Assembly (NCBI GenBank): GCA_965230535.1
Contig: OZ246010.1
Location: forward strand, 1,240,001 to 1,304,000
From: JAUILH01 sp965230535
GTDB taxonomy: Bacteria; Bacteroidota; Bacteroidia; Flavobacteriales_D; JAUILH01
Length of the DNA stretch: 64,000 bases
Reading direction: 5' to 3'
Shown here: positions 54,784 through 63,148 of the stretch, one piece after another
How positions within the stretch are numbered: the first letter of the stretch is position 1
Layout: each line of letters opens with the position of its first letter
Made by a program: the position numbers and the translations under genes
Notes under the pieces: model-generated
What the model was told of the DNA's origin: nothing
What the model saw: the letters and a program-made list of their open reading frames with translations, nothing else
The model's database searches: none

Positions 54784-55494
54784 TTAAGGATTTGAAGAAT
54801 TTACGGAAATAATTTTGCCATTCATGAATTGATGGTCTTCCATAGCGAAATGAACAATGTATTTTGCCATTTCTTTTGCGGTAATCGGAGCCTGATATCC
54901 AGGAAAAGCTTCTTCCAACATCTCAGTTTGGACCGCACCCAATGCCAAAGTATTGCATTTTACATTCGTTTCTTTTAGTTCTTCAGCCAAACATTCAGAC
55001 AAAACATTCAAAGCTCCTTTTGAACTACTATATAAAGAGAGGCCAGGAAATTTCAATGATCCTTGCACTCCTCCAACACTACTTATATTAACTATATGTC
55101 CAAAACTGCCCTTCCTAAGCAATGGCAAAGTGGACTGAACCAAACTAAAAGGTCCCCATACATTTGTCTTATATATAGTATCGAAATCCGATTCGTTTAA
55201 ATCACTAAGTGGCTTATTAATTAACCTTCCGGCATTATTAATTAGAATATCCAGCTCATCATCTAAGAATACTTTCAGTGATTGAATGGACCTATTTAGA
55301 CCAGAATTATTTGAAATATCCGTTGGAAGCACCAATAGTTTGTTCTCAAATCCATTTGAATCAGCAAAATTCTTTAACTCATTAAGTCCACTTTCATTTC
55401 TCGATAATGCCACTACCTGGCAAGAATTCTTCAACAACAATTTGACCGTCTCGAATCCAATTCCTCGAGAAGCTCCGGTTACAATACATTTCAT
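54784..55494 (-). CDS. Short-chain dehydrogenase/reductase
   Basis: This 236-residue classical SDR has the cofactor loop 'VTGASRGIGFETVKLL' (residues 5-20), the 'NNAGR' strand (~88-92), catalytic Ser in 'NISSVGG' and the YxxxK pair in 'LYSSSKGALN' (~150-159). The Arg after the glycine loop suggests NADP(H), but this is uncertain. The substrate is unknown. It is last in a minus-strand run paaE-ferredoxin-lemA-M48-SDR and ends just before the rRNA promoters, with no evident terminator, so it may read into the rRNA operon. Confidence 0.88.
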   Translation of the reverse strand: MKCIVTGASRGIGFETVKLLLKNSCQVVALSRNESGLNELKNFADSNGFENKLLVLPTDISNNSGLNRSIQSLKVFLDDELDILINNAGRLINKPLSDLNESDFDTIYKTNVWGPFSLVQSTLPLLRKGSFGHIVNISSVGGVQGSLKFPGLSLYSSSKGALNVLSECLAEELKETNVKCNTLALGAVQTEMLEEAFPGYQAPITAKEMAKYIVHFAMEDHQFMNGKIISVNSSNP

Positions 55495-55522
55495 ACTTAT
55501 TATATAGAATAGATATTAGCGC

Positions 55523-56467
55523 TTATAAACGCTCTAAAAACTCGATACGTTTTTCAATAGGTGGATGCGTTGCAAACAAACCTCCCAACTGGCTCATAAA
55601 TCCTTTGGAGTCTCCAGGCTCATTTTCTATAAACATTTGTTCCACATCTTCACTTTTGACACTATCGATCTTATGGTTACCTGAAATTTTCCTCAAAGCT
55701 GAAGCCAAAGCCAACGGATTTCTCGTCATTTGAGCTGCCCCGGCATCTGCCATATATTCTCTTTTACGACTTAATGAGAACTTGAAAAGAATGGTTAGGA
55801 AATATGCTACCAGGGATACCAGCAATATTACCACCATTAATCTTTGATCCTTTTTGTCTTTACCCCCTCCGATAGATCCATAAAAAAGAGATCTAAAAGC
55901 CACTTGCACTATAAATGATAATATTCCGACAAAAATGATGGACACTATTAATAAACGCACATCCCTATTCTTGATATGCATCAACTCATGAGCAATGACT
56001 CCTTCCAGTTCCTCATCGTTTAATGCTTCTATTATTCCTCTGGTGAGTGTAACGGTATAGGACTTCTCATTGATTCCACTTGCAAAAGCATTTAGAGCGG
56101 ACGACTCAATGACATTGACCTTTGGCATCCTCATTCCCTCGGACATACAAAGGTTTTCAACCAAATTATAGACACGCTTGTTATCTTTCCGTTCAAGTGT
56201 TTTTGAACCTGTGGCCATTTTAATCATGGCTGAATGCGACATAAAGGCAATGGCAAACCAAATTCCAACGCCTCCTAATACAAAAGGAATGACTTTAATA
56301 AACTGGTCATTTACTGCTTCCGGACCTCCTCCATTTTCGGTGTTACCGAAAGCAAAGAATATAATCGCATATACAGCTGCTAAAATAACACCTGGAAAAG
56401 CAATAAGAAGAAGTGTAGATTTTAGATTATTGCTTCTGACCTGTTCATCGAGACCGCGATACTTCAA
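55523..56467 (-). CDS. M48-family zinc metalloprotease (HtpX-like)
   Basis: This 314-residue membrane protease has two N-terminal membrane segments (~17-36, 53-75), the zinc motif HELMH ('GVIAHELMHIKNRD', ~160-173) and two more membrane segments (~182-235). The third ligand is the Glu in 'SRKREYMADAGA'. HtpX degrades misfolded membrane proteins at the inner membrane. The lemA gene lies 12 nt upstream; LemA and HtpX-type proteases are often paired. The start overlaps nothing and is a plain ATG. Confidence 0.9.
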   Translation of the reverse strand: MKYRGLDEQVRSNNLKSTLLLIAFPGVILAAVYAIIFFAFGNTENGGGPEAVNDQFIKVIPFVLGGVGIWFAIAFMSHSAMIKMATGSKTLERKDNKRVYNLVENLCMSEGMRMPKVNVIESSALNAFASGINEKSYTVTLTRGIIEALNDEELEGVIAHELMHIKNRDVRLLIVSIIFVGILSFIVQVAFRSLFYGSIGGGKDKKDQRLMVVILLVSLVAYFLTILFKFSLSRKREYMADAGAAQMTRNPLALASALRKISGNHKIDSVKSEDVEQMFIENEPGDSKGFMSQLGGLFATHPPIEKRIEFLERL

Positions 56468-56479
56468 TGAAACTCTATT

Positions 56480-57052
56480 TTAGAATTTAATTTCCGGTGC
56501 TTTGTCCAATTGAGCTCTTTGTTGCTCACCAAGGTCGAAATAAGGCTCTTCTTTAAAACCAAACATTCCAGCCAAAATATTGTTAGGGAATTTTTGGACA
56601 CCATTATTCAACTCTCTGGTAGCTGAGTTAAAGTATCTTCTGACAGAAGCCAACTTATTCTCAATATCGCTTAATTCTTCTTGAAGTTGCAGGAAGTTTG
56701 TATTGGCTTTTAGATCCGGATAGGCTTCCATTTGCATATTGAATCCGGAAACCGCAGCGGTTAGAGCAGCCTCTGCTGCAATCTTATCATTGATATTCCC
56801 AGCCATAACAGCCTTTTGTCTGGCTTCAGTTACGCGCGTTAATACTTCCTTTTCATGTTCAGCATATCCTTTAACCGTTGCTACCAACTGAGGAATCAAA
56901 TCATGACGTTGCTTCAACTGAACATCAATATCTGCAAAGGCATTTTCACGATTATTTCTAAGTCTGACTAGTTTATTATAGATAGAGATGAAGAACAGTA
57001 CTATTACAACTACTACCCCTATTATTATCCACATTGGTTTGATATCTCCCAT
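56480..57052 (-). CDS. LemA family protein
   Basis: This 190-residue protein has an N-terminal membrane segment ('PMWIIIGVVVVIVLFFISIYNKL', read in parts) followed by 'LRNNRENAFADIDVQLKQRHDLIPQLVATVKGYAEHE', the LemA signature, and a long helical body. The C-terminus 'KEEPYFDLGEQQRAQLDKAPEIKF' is also typical. It is probably a periplasm-facing coiled protein anchored in the inner membrane. Function is poorly known; it commonly accompanies M48 proteases, as here. Confidence 0.92.
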   Translation of the reverse strand: MGDIKPMWIIIGVVVVIVLFFISIYNKLVRLRNNRENAFADIDVQLKQRHDLIPQLVATVKGYAEHEKEVLTRVTEARQKAVMAGNINDKIAAEAALTAAVSGFNMQMEAYPDLKANTNFLQLQEELSDIENKLASVRRYFNSATRELNNGVQKFPNNILAGMFGFKEEPYFDLGEQQRAQLDKAPEIKF

Positions 57053-57082
57053 GATTTTTTTCTTTAAATATACTAAGAAATG

Positions 57083-57355
57083 TTACACATCATATGTTAC
57101 CTCTACCTCATCGGAAGTAACGTGGCTTTGACAAGTTAATATATAGCCCTCTTCCAACTCCTGATCCGTTAGCACCATATTCTTATCCATATCTACTGTT
57201 CCGCTAATCAACTGAGCCATACAAGTTGAGCAAATTCCTCCTCTACAACTATATGGTAAATCCAGTCCAGCATTTTCACCATGCGCTAAAATTGTCTCAT
57301 TACCAATCTCACCGTTATACTCTTCTCCATCCACATGGATCTTAATCTTTGCCAT
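57083..57355 (-). CDS. 2Fe-2S ferredoxin
   Basis: This 90-residue plant-type ferredoxin has cluster ligands in 'YSCRGGICSTCMAQL' (Cx4Cx2C) and a fourth Cys in 'ILTCQSH'. It is close in sequence to the C-terminal 2Fe-2S domain of the PaaE encoded 10 nt upstream, including the shared 'LTCQSH' ending, so it probably arose by partial duplication. It may supply electrons to the phenylacetyl-CoA epoxygenase or to another oxygenase. The role is inferred. Confidence 0.9.
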   Translation of the reverse strand: MAKIKIHVDGEEYNGEIGNETILAHGENAGLDLPYSCRGGICSTCMAQLISGTVDMDKNMVLTDQELEEGYILTCQSHVTSDEVEVTYDV

Positions 57356-57365
57356 AATCTTTTAT

Positions 57366-58436
57366 TTATATTGAATCAAAATCAACTACTACTTTATCTG
57401 TAATAGGATGTGACTGGCAAGTTAAAACAAATCCCTGCTCAATTTCATCCTGTTCTAAAGAGTAATTAACATCCATACTTACTTTACCTTCTGTTACTCG
57501 TGCTTTGCAAGTACAACAAACGCCTCCCTTACAAGCGTAGGGAAGATCCGCACCAACCGCACTTGCAGCATCCAAAATGGTATCTCCATCCGTAGCGAGT
57601 TTCATATTATATTCAACGCCATCCAATACCACAACCACATCAGATTGATTGCCGTCGTTTTCTACTTCTACTTTCTTTTCTTCCTTCTTTTCCTCTCCCG
57701 GACTTGTAAACAATTCGAATCTGAGGTTATTTGCATCAAAGTCATTTTCACCCAGATAATCTCTCACTGCCTGAATCATACTTTCCGGGCCGCAAACAAA
57801 GGCCTCATTATATGTAGACACGTCCAACAAACCGGATTCGAACAACTGTCCGCACTTCTCAAGGTCAATTCTACCATTAAAGATAGCTTCTCCCTGTACT
57901 TCCCTACTTAAAACATGAAACAATCTGAATCTACCCAGATGAGTGTTCCTTAAACCTTCAAGTTCCTCACGGAAAATAATATGATCAAATCCTTTATTAC
58001 CATACACCAGGGTCACGTTAGCTTTTGGCTTATTATACAGTACATCTTTGATAATTGAGATAATCGGTGTAATTCCGGATCCGGCAGCAAAAAACAACAG
58101 ATTGGCGTCTTCAGCTTCAGTTCTGGACACAAATCGTCCCATTGGCTTCATCAACTCCAGCTCATCTCCAACATTCAAACGTTCAGTCACAAATGTTGAG
58201 AACCTTCCGTTTTCTACTTTCTTAACAGCTACTTTCAGCTTATTTTCATATGGTGCGGAACATAAGGAGTACGATCTTCTTAATTCTTCACCATTTATCT
58301 CGTGCTTAAAAGTAAGGTACTGCCCTGGTTTAAAACGATAAGTATCTTCCAAATCCTGCGGCAAATCAAACTCCACTGAAACACAATCTGGCGTCTCCTG
58401 AACGATTTCCTTAACTTTTAGTTTATTAAATCTCAT
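57366..58436 (-). CDS. paaE: Phenylacetyl-CoA 1,2-epoxidase reductase subunit
   Basis: This 356-residue reductase passes electrons from NAD(P)H through FAD and a 2Fe-2S cluster to the PaaABC(D) epoxidase. The FAD motif is 'RRSYSLCSAP' (~54-63), the nicotinamide site 'AAGSGITPIISIIKD' (~117-131), and the C-terminal ferredoxin domain has 'YACKGGVCCTCKARV' and 'LTCQSHP'. Length matches the family. A Lys/Glu-rich linker lies at ~255-270. Unlike in E. coli, paaE is divergent from paaABCD, across a 249-nt intergenic region with a 14-bp palindrome. Confidence 0.93.
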   Translation of the reverse strand: MRFNKLKVKEIVQETPDCVSVEFDLPQDLEDTYRFKPGQYLTFKHEINGEELRRSYSLCSAPYENKLKVAVKKVENGRFSTFVTERLNVGDELELMKPMGRFVSRTEAEDANLLFFAAGSGITPIISIIKDVLYNKPKANVTLVYGNKGFDHIIFREELEGLRNTHLGRFRLFHVLSREVQGEAIFNGRIDLEKCGQLFESGLLDVSTYNEAFVCGPESMIQAVRDYLGENDFDANNLRFELFTSPGEEKKEEKKVEVENDGNQSDVVVVLDGVEYNMKLATDGDTILDAASAVGADLPYACKGGVCCTCKARVTEGKVSMDVNYSLEQDEIEQGFVLTCQSHPITDKVVVDFDSI

Positions 58437-58494
58437 ACGTACTTATATATATAGCTTCATAAATGTGCGATAAAAATAATCACATTTCGTGAAC

Positions 58495-58502
58495 CAAAAT
58501 TA
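58495..58502 (-). promoter_or_regulatory. -7 element (TAATTTTG) of the paaE unit
   Basis: The minus strand reads TAATTTTG, an 8/8 match to TAnnTTTG, 58 nt before the paaE ATG. No -33 TTG is at the expected spacing. The region also contains a 7/8 box TAATATTG (58642-58649) for paaA on the plus strand. Confidence 0.35.
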
Positions 58503-58591
58503 CTCAAAATATAATTTGGCATTAATCGACCTAAACAATTCACAAACTCTGCTTTTTAGTCGAATCGCAATATTATAAAAGGCAATTCCTG

Positions 58592-58605
58592 TGTTTTGCA
58601 AAACA
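58592..58605. promoter_or_regulatory. 14-bp perfect palindrome between paaE and paaA
   Basis: TGTTTTGCAAAACA is its own reverse complement. It lies 37 nt upstream of the candidate paaA -7 region and about 90 nt from that of paaE, a good position for an operator of a dimeric regulator. The operon encodes a Crp/Fnr-family protein as its last gene, one candidate binder. Confidence 0.5.
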
Positions 58606-58685
58606 AAATGCTTTCAAATTTCTATCATCGCTATATTTTAGTAATATTGTTATAGAATAAAATTGACAATTAACACCAGAAATAT

Positions 58686-59633
58686 ATGTCTGAAGAACAA
58701 TTACAGCAGGACTTTCAATCAAAACTTGATGCCGAGATTCGCATTGAACCTAAAGATTGGATGCCTGATGATTACAGAAAGACACTGATCCGTCAAATTT
58801 CTCAGCATGCACACTCTGAAATAGTGGGTATGTTGCCAGAAGGAAATTGGATTACCAGAGCTCCAAGTTTGAGAAGAAAAGTAGCCTTGATTGCAAAAGT
58901 TCAGGATGAAGCAGGTCATGGACTCTATTTATATAGTGCTATGGAAACTTTGGGTGAACCAAGAGCTAAAGCAATTGATGATTTACATACCGGAAAAGCC
59001 AAATATTCGAGCATTTTTAATTACCCTACCTTAACATGGGCAGACATGGGAGCCATTGGTTGGCTCGTAGATGGTGCTGCCATTCAAAATCAGGTACCGC
59101 TTTGCAGGACTTCATACGGTCCTTATGCCAGAGCAATGGTGAGAGTATGTAAGGAAGAGTCTTTCCACCAAAGACAAGGTTATGAGATCATGATGCAATT
59201 GGCCAAAGGAACGCCTGCGCAAAAAGCCATGGCTCAAGATGCTTTGAACAGATGGTGGTGGCCTTCATTGATGATGTTTGGTCCACCGGACAAAGACTCT
59301 AAGCACACAGCTCAGTCGATGGCCTGGAAGATCAAGAGACACACTAATGATGAATTGAGACAAGCATTCATTGACAAGACAGTTCCACAAGGAGAATTTA
59401 TCGGACTTACTTTTCCTGATAAAGACCTTAAATGGAATGAGGAAAGAGGTCATTACGACTTTGGTGAAATTAACTGGGATGAATTCTATAATGTCATCAA
59501 AGGTAATGGTCCATGCAACAAGCAACGTATCAAAGCCAGATTAGAAGCCAAAGAAAAAGGCGCCTGGGTAAGAGATGCCGCAGCAGCGTATGCCAAAAAG
59601 AAACAGAATAAATCAACAGAAAAAGCAGCATAA
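58686..59633 (+). CDS. paaA: Phenylacetyl-CoA 1,2-epoxidase catalytic subunit A
   Basis: This 315-residue ferritin-like di-iron subunit epoxidises the aromatic ring of phenylacetyl-CoA with O2. The ligands lie in 'AKVQDEAGHGLYLYSAME' (ExxH) and 'VCKEESFHQRQGYEIMM' (ExxH), with 'WADMGAIGWLVDGAAI' between. 'RRKVALIAKVQ' and 'NRWWWPSLMMFGPPD' are PaaA hallmarks. It is first in the paaABCDGH operon; paaB follows after 3 nt. The Lys-rich C-terminal tail is a minor extension. Confidence 0.96.
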   Translation: MSEEQLQQDFQSKLDAEIRIEPKDWMPDDYRKTLIRQISQHAHSEIVGMLPEGNWITRAPSLRRKVALIAKVQDEAGHGLYLYSAMETLGEPRAKAIDDLHTGKAKYSSIFNYPTLTWADMGAIGWLVDGAAIQNQVPLCRTSYGPYARAMVRVCKEESFHQRQGYEIMMQLAKGTPAQKAMAQDALNRWWWPSLMMFGPPDKDSKHTAQSMAWKIKRHTNDELRQAFIDKTVPQGEFIGLTFPDKDLKWNEERGHYDFGEINWDEFYNVIKGNGPCNKQRIKARLEAKEKGAWVRDAAAAYAKKKQNKSTEKAA

Positions 59634-59636
59634 ATC

Positions 59637-59927
59637 ATGTCAAATACAAATGACTGGCCTCTTTGGGAGGTTTTTATTAGAAGTAAGCAGGGATTGAATC
59701 ACAAGCATGTAGGAAGTCTTCATGCTCCGGATGCTGAGATGGCAATTAAAAACGCCAGAGATGTATATACCAGAAGAATGGAAGGCATTAGCATTTGGGT
59801 AGTAGAGTCTATACATATGCATGCAAGCTCCCCACTAGAAGGAGAAGAATTGTATGAGCCGGCGAATGATAAAATCTATCGACACCCTACTTTTTACGAC
59901 ATTCCGGAAGAAATTGGACACATGTAA
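59637..59927 (+). CDS. paaB: Phenylacetyl-CoA epoxidase subunit B
   Basis: This 96-residue small subunit bridges PaaAC heterodimers in the epoxidase. 'PLWEVFIRSKQGLNHKHVGSLHAPD' and 'ARDVYTRRMEGISIWVVES' are typical, as is the ending 'HPTFYDIPEEIGHM'. Length is near the family's ~95 residues. It lies 3 nt after paaA and 9 nt before paaC. Confidence 0.95.
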   Translation: MSNTNDWPLWEVFIRSKQGLNHKHVGSLHAPDAEMAIKNARDVYTRRMEGISIWVVESIHMHASSPLEGEELYEPANDKIYRHPTFYDIPEEIGHM

Positions 59928-59936
59928 GCACTTACT

Positions 59937-60689
59937 ATGAATAACAATTTATTAAAATACATTCTGCGAAGAGCAGATTCGGAATTGGTTCTTGGACATA
60001 GAATGTCTGAATGGTGTGGTCACGGCCCCGAGCTTGAAGAAGACATTGCTTTGATCAATATTTCTCTGGATCATCTTGGGCAATCAAGATCATTGTATCA
60101 ATATGCTGCTGAAGTTGATGGTCAGGGAAAAACTGAAGACCACTACGCCTTTCAAAGAAATGAAAGGGAATTTGGAAACTTTTTGATTTGTGAGCTTCAA
60201 AATGGTCATTACGGCAACACAATAGCCAGATCATTTTTCTATGATGTTCATAGTCTTTTGTTTTATGATCAATTGACAAAAAGTAGCAACAAAACTTTGG
60301 CTGCTATTGCAGAGAAGTCTTTAAAAGAAGTGAAATATCATTTCAGACATAGTGCTGAATGGGTTATCAGATTAGGTGATGGCACAGAAGAGAGTCACCA
60401 AAAAATGCAGGAAGCGATTGATGACATTTGGACTTACACTGGAGAGATGTTTGCAGATGACGCCCTTGACATTGAAATGCATCAACAAGGCATTGGTGTT
60501 TTAAACGCTAATCTTAAGGAAGCCTGGTTCAAAAAGGTTGAAGAGATTTTGACTGAAGCCACCTTAAAAATGCCAGAAGGGACTTATTTCCAATCGGGCG
60601 GAAAAGAAGGCATCCATACAGAACACCTGGGCTACTTATTGGCAGAAATGCAATACTTACCCCGACAACATCCTGAAGCAATCTGGTAA
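59937..60689 (+). CDS. paaC: Phenylacetyl-CoA epoxidase structural subunit C
   Basis: This 250-residue ferritin-like partner of PaaA stabilises the epoxidase but does not bind a working di-iron centre. 'ELVLGHRMSEWCGHGPELEEDIALINISLDHLGQSR' in the N-terminal third is the family signature, read in parts; 'KEVKYHFRHSAEWVIRLGDGTEES' follows. Its TAA overlaps the ATG of paaD (TAATG), so the two are co-translated. Confidence 0.95.
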   Translation: MNNNLLKYILRRADSELVLGHRMSEWCGHGPELEEDIALINISLDHLGQSRSLYQYAAEVDGQGKTEDHYAFQRNEREFGNFLICELQNGHYGNTIARSFFYDVHSLLFYDQLTKSSNKTLAAIAEKSLKEVKYHFRHSAEWVIRLGDGTEESHQKMQEAIDDIWTYTGEMFADDALDIEMHQQGIGVLNANLKEAWFKKVEEILTEATLKMPEGTYFQSGGKEGIHTEHLGYLLAEMQYLPRQHPEAIW

Positions 60690-61186
60690 TGACTCAAATA
60701 GGAACAAAGGAATCGGAGATATTTAATTTACTTAAGGAAGTAAAAGACCCTGAAGTACCCGTTCTTGATATCACTGACCTGGGCGTATTGAGAAAAGTGG
60801 ATCTTGAAGATGGTCTGGTAGAAGTTACCATTACCCCAACCTATTCTGGCTGCCCAGCCATGGAAATGATTGAGCAGGAAATTATTGCCTGCCTGAACAA
60901 TCATGGCTACCCAGATGTAAAAGTAACCACAGTATTATCTCCGGCCTGGACAACAGATTGGATGTCTGAAGAAGGCAAAACCAAGTTGAAAGCCTATGGG
61001 ATTGCTCCTCCGGAAAAAGCTACAGAAGACAAAAGTTCAATTTTTCCGGAACGAAAAAAGATTGAGTGCCCACAATGCAACTCAAAAAACACAGAAATGA
61101 TTAGTCAATTTGGCTCTACAGCATGCAAGGCTTTATATAAGTGTTTGGATTGCAAAGAGCCTTTCGACTATTTTAAATGTCTATAA
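60689..61186 (+). CDS. paaD: Phenylacetyl-CoA epoxidase maturation subunit D
   Basis: This 165-residue protein belongs to the MIP18/DUF59 iron-sulfur assembly family, thought to help mature the cluster of PaaE. 'EVKDPEVPVLDITDLGVLRKV' begins the domain and 'TPTYSGCPAMEMIE' holds the conserved Cys. The C-terminus has a zinc-ribbon-like pair 'CPQCNSKN' and 'CLDCKEPFDYFKC'. It overlaps paaC as TAATG and sits 17 nt before the start of paaG. Confidence 0.94.
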   Translation: MTQIGTKESEIFNLLKEVKDPEVPVLDITDLGVLRKVDLEDGLVEVTITPTYSGCPAMEMIEQEIIACLNNHGYPDVKVTTVLSPAWTTDWMSEEGKTKLKAYGIAPPEKATEDKSSIFPERKKIECPQCNSKNTEMISQFGSTACKALYKCLDCKEPFDYFKCL

Positions 61187-61203
61187 GATTTAAGCAAAGA
61201 ATT

Positions 61204-61980
61204 ATGAGTACAATTATATATCATGTGGAAAACGGTGTAGCCACTATCCAACTTAACCGACCAAAAGTCTTTCATAGCTTTAACAGAGAAATGGCTCTGG
61301 AATGTCAGAAAAGACTTAAAGAAGCAGAGGCAGATGCAAATGTTCGTGCTATCTACCTAACTGGAGACGGCAAAGCATTTTGTGCGGGTCAGGATTTAGC
61401 GGAGGCGACCGATCCGGAAGGACCAGAGTTAAGAAGTATTGTAAGGGAACACTACAATCCAATTATTCAGTTACTCAGATCTATTGAAAAGCCAATTGTA
61501 GCTGCGGTGAATGGTGTGGCGGCCGGTGCGGGAGCCAATATTGCTTTGGCATGTGATATTGTGGTTGCCAGTGAATCCGCTGGGTTTATTCAGGCATTTA
61601 GTAAGATCGGTTTAATTCCTGATAGCGGTGGGACTTTTTTCTTACCAAGGTTAATTGGTTTCCAGAAAGCTTCTGCTTTGATGATGTTGGCCGACAATAT
61701 TATGGCTGAGGAAGCAGAAAGGTTGGGCATGATTTATAAGTGGTTTCCAGACGACACCTTCAAAGAAGAGAGCATGAAAATTGCCATGAAGCTTGCCAAA
61801 ATGCCAACCAAAGGTCTTGGGCTCACAAAAAAAGCTTTAAACCTAAGCATGATTAGCGATCTGGATACTCAACTTGAAACAGAAGAAGAGATACAAAGTA
61901 TAGCCGGTGAAACTTACGACTGCAAAGAAGGCGTACAGGCATTTTTGGAAAAAAGGAAACCAGTTTTTAAAGGAGAATAA
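61204..61980 (+). CDS. paaG: 2-(1,2-epoxy-1,2-dihydrophenyl)acetyl-CoA isomerase
   Basis: This 258-residue crotonase-fold enzyme converts the ring epoxide to the oxepin-CoA. 'KAFCAGQDLAEATDPEGPEL' forms the oxyanion-hole loop, 'AVNGVAAGAGANIALACDIV' the second, and 'QAFSKIGLIPDSGGTFFLPRLIG' carries the catalytic Asp; all closely resemble E. coli PaaG rather than PaaF. I start at ATG 61204 ('STIIYHVENGVATIQL'); ATG 61177 lies inside paaD. The TAA overlaps the next ATG. Confidence 0.9.
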   Translation: MSTIIYHVENGVATIQLNRPKVFHSFNREMALECQKRLKEAEADANVRAIYLTGDGKAFCAGQDLAEATDPEGPELRSIVREHYNPIIQLLRSIEKPIVAAVNGVAAGAGANIALACDIVVASESAGFIQAFSKIGLIPDSGGTFFLPRLIGFQKASALMMLADNIMAEEAERLGMIYKWFPDDTFKEESMKIAMKLAKMPTKGLGLTKKALNLSMISDLDTQLETEEEIQSIAGETYDCKEGVQAFLEKRKPVFKGE

Positions 61981-63137
61981 TGAGAAAAGTAGGAGTTTTA
62001 GGAGCTGGATCAATGGGATCCGGAATTGCTCAGGTAGCATCACAATCAGGTCATGAAGTCGTATTATGCGATAACAATGCAGAAGCCCTTGAAAAGGCCA
62101 AATCAAAATTGGCCAAAATCATGGCTCGACTGGTTGAGAAAGGTCGTGTTTCAGATGAAGACTCAACAGCTATTCAAAGTAGAATTACATATAGCCAGAG
62201 TGTACAGGATTTTTCGGATTGTGGGATAGTCATTGAAGCCATCATCGAAAATCTGGATATTAAACGAACTGTTTTTTCCAATCTTGAAGACATTACCAAT
62301 ACAGATTGTATACTTGCCTCTAATACCTCATCATTGTCGATAGCGGCTATAGCTGCTTCCTGCAAGCATGCAGAGCGTGTGGTTGGAATTCACTTCTTCA
62401 ATCCGGCACCATTAATGCCATTGGTAGAAATTGTTCCGGCAATTCAAACTTCTGATGCTGTTTTAAAAGATGCCAAAAATTTGATCGATAGCTGGAAAAA
62501 AGTAACCGTTCTTACTAAGGACACGCCAGGTTTCATTGTGAATCGAGTTGCAAGACCATTCTACGGTGAAGCTCTTAGAATTTACGAAGAAGGTGTGGCT
62601 GATTTTGCAACAATTGATTGGGCCATGACCGAAATAGGTGGTTTCAGAATGGGGCCATTTACATTGATGGACTTCATTGGTAACGACATTAATTATACCG
62701 TAACGGAAACAGTTTTCGCTGCCTTTTACTACGATCAAAGATACAAACCCTCATTCACTCAGAAACGTCATTCTGAAGCAGGTTGGTATGGAAGAAAATC
62801 CGGACGTGGTTATTATGACTATTCGGAAGGTGCAGAAAAACCAGAACCGAATAAAGACACTGAAGTTGGACAACAAATCGTTGACAGAATTACAGCTATG
62901 CTGATGAATGAAGCTGTTGATGCTCTTTTCTTAAACATTGCATCTAAAGAAGACATTGATCTGGCAATGACAAAAGGCGTTAACTACCCGAAAGGTTTAT
63001 TGGCCTGGGCAGATGAAATTGGTCTGGATACACTTCTCTCCAGATTAGAAAATCTTTACAATGAGTACGGCGAAGACAGATACAGACCTAGTCCATTATT
63101 AAGAAGGATGGTCAAACTCAACAAGTCGTTTTACTAA
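61980..63137 (+). CDS. paaH: 3-hydroxyacyl-CoA dehydrogenase
   Basis: This 385-residue NAD-dependent enzyme should oxidise 3-hydroxyadipyl-CoA late in the phenylacetate route. The Rossmann loop is 'GVLGAGSMGSGIAQVA' (~5-20). Catalytic residues lie in 'ASNTSSLSIAAIA' and 'VGIHFFNPAPLMPLVEIV' (His), with 'TKDTPGFIVNRVARPFYGEAL' and a second C-terminal domain (~285-385). It is shorter than the 475-residue E. coli PaaH. It overlaps paaG as TAATG. A butyryl-CoA-type substrate is the alternative. Confidence 0.9.
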   Translation: MRKVGVLGAGSMGSGIAQVASQSGHEVVLCDNNAEALEKAKSKLAKIMARLVEKGRVSDEDSTAIQSRITYSQSVQDFSDCGIVIEAIIENLDIKRTVFSNLEDITNTDCILASNTSSLSIAAIAASCKHAERVVGIHFFNPAPLMPLVEIVPAIQTSDAVLKDAKNLIDSWKKVTVLTKDTPGFIVNRVARPFYGEALRIYEEGVADFATIDWAMTEIGGFRMGPFTLMDFIGNDINYTVTETVFAAFYYDQRYKPSFTQKRHSEAGWYGRKSGRGYYDYSEGAEKPEPNKDTEVGQQIVDRITAMLMNEAVDALFLNIASKEDIDLAMTKGVNYPKGLLAWADEIGLDTLLSRLENLYNEYGEDRYRPSPLLRRMVKLNKSFY

Positions 63138-63148
63138 AGCATTAATCA

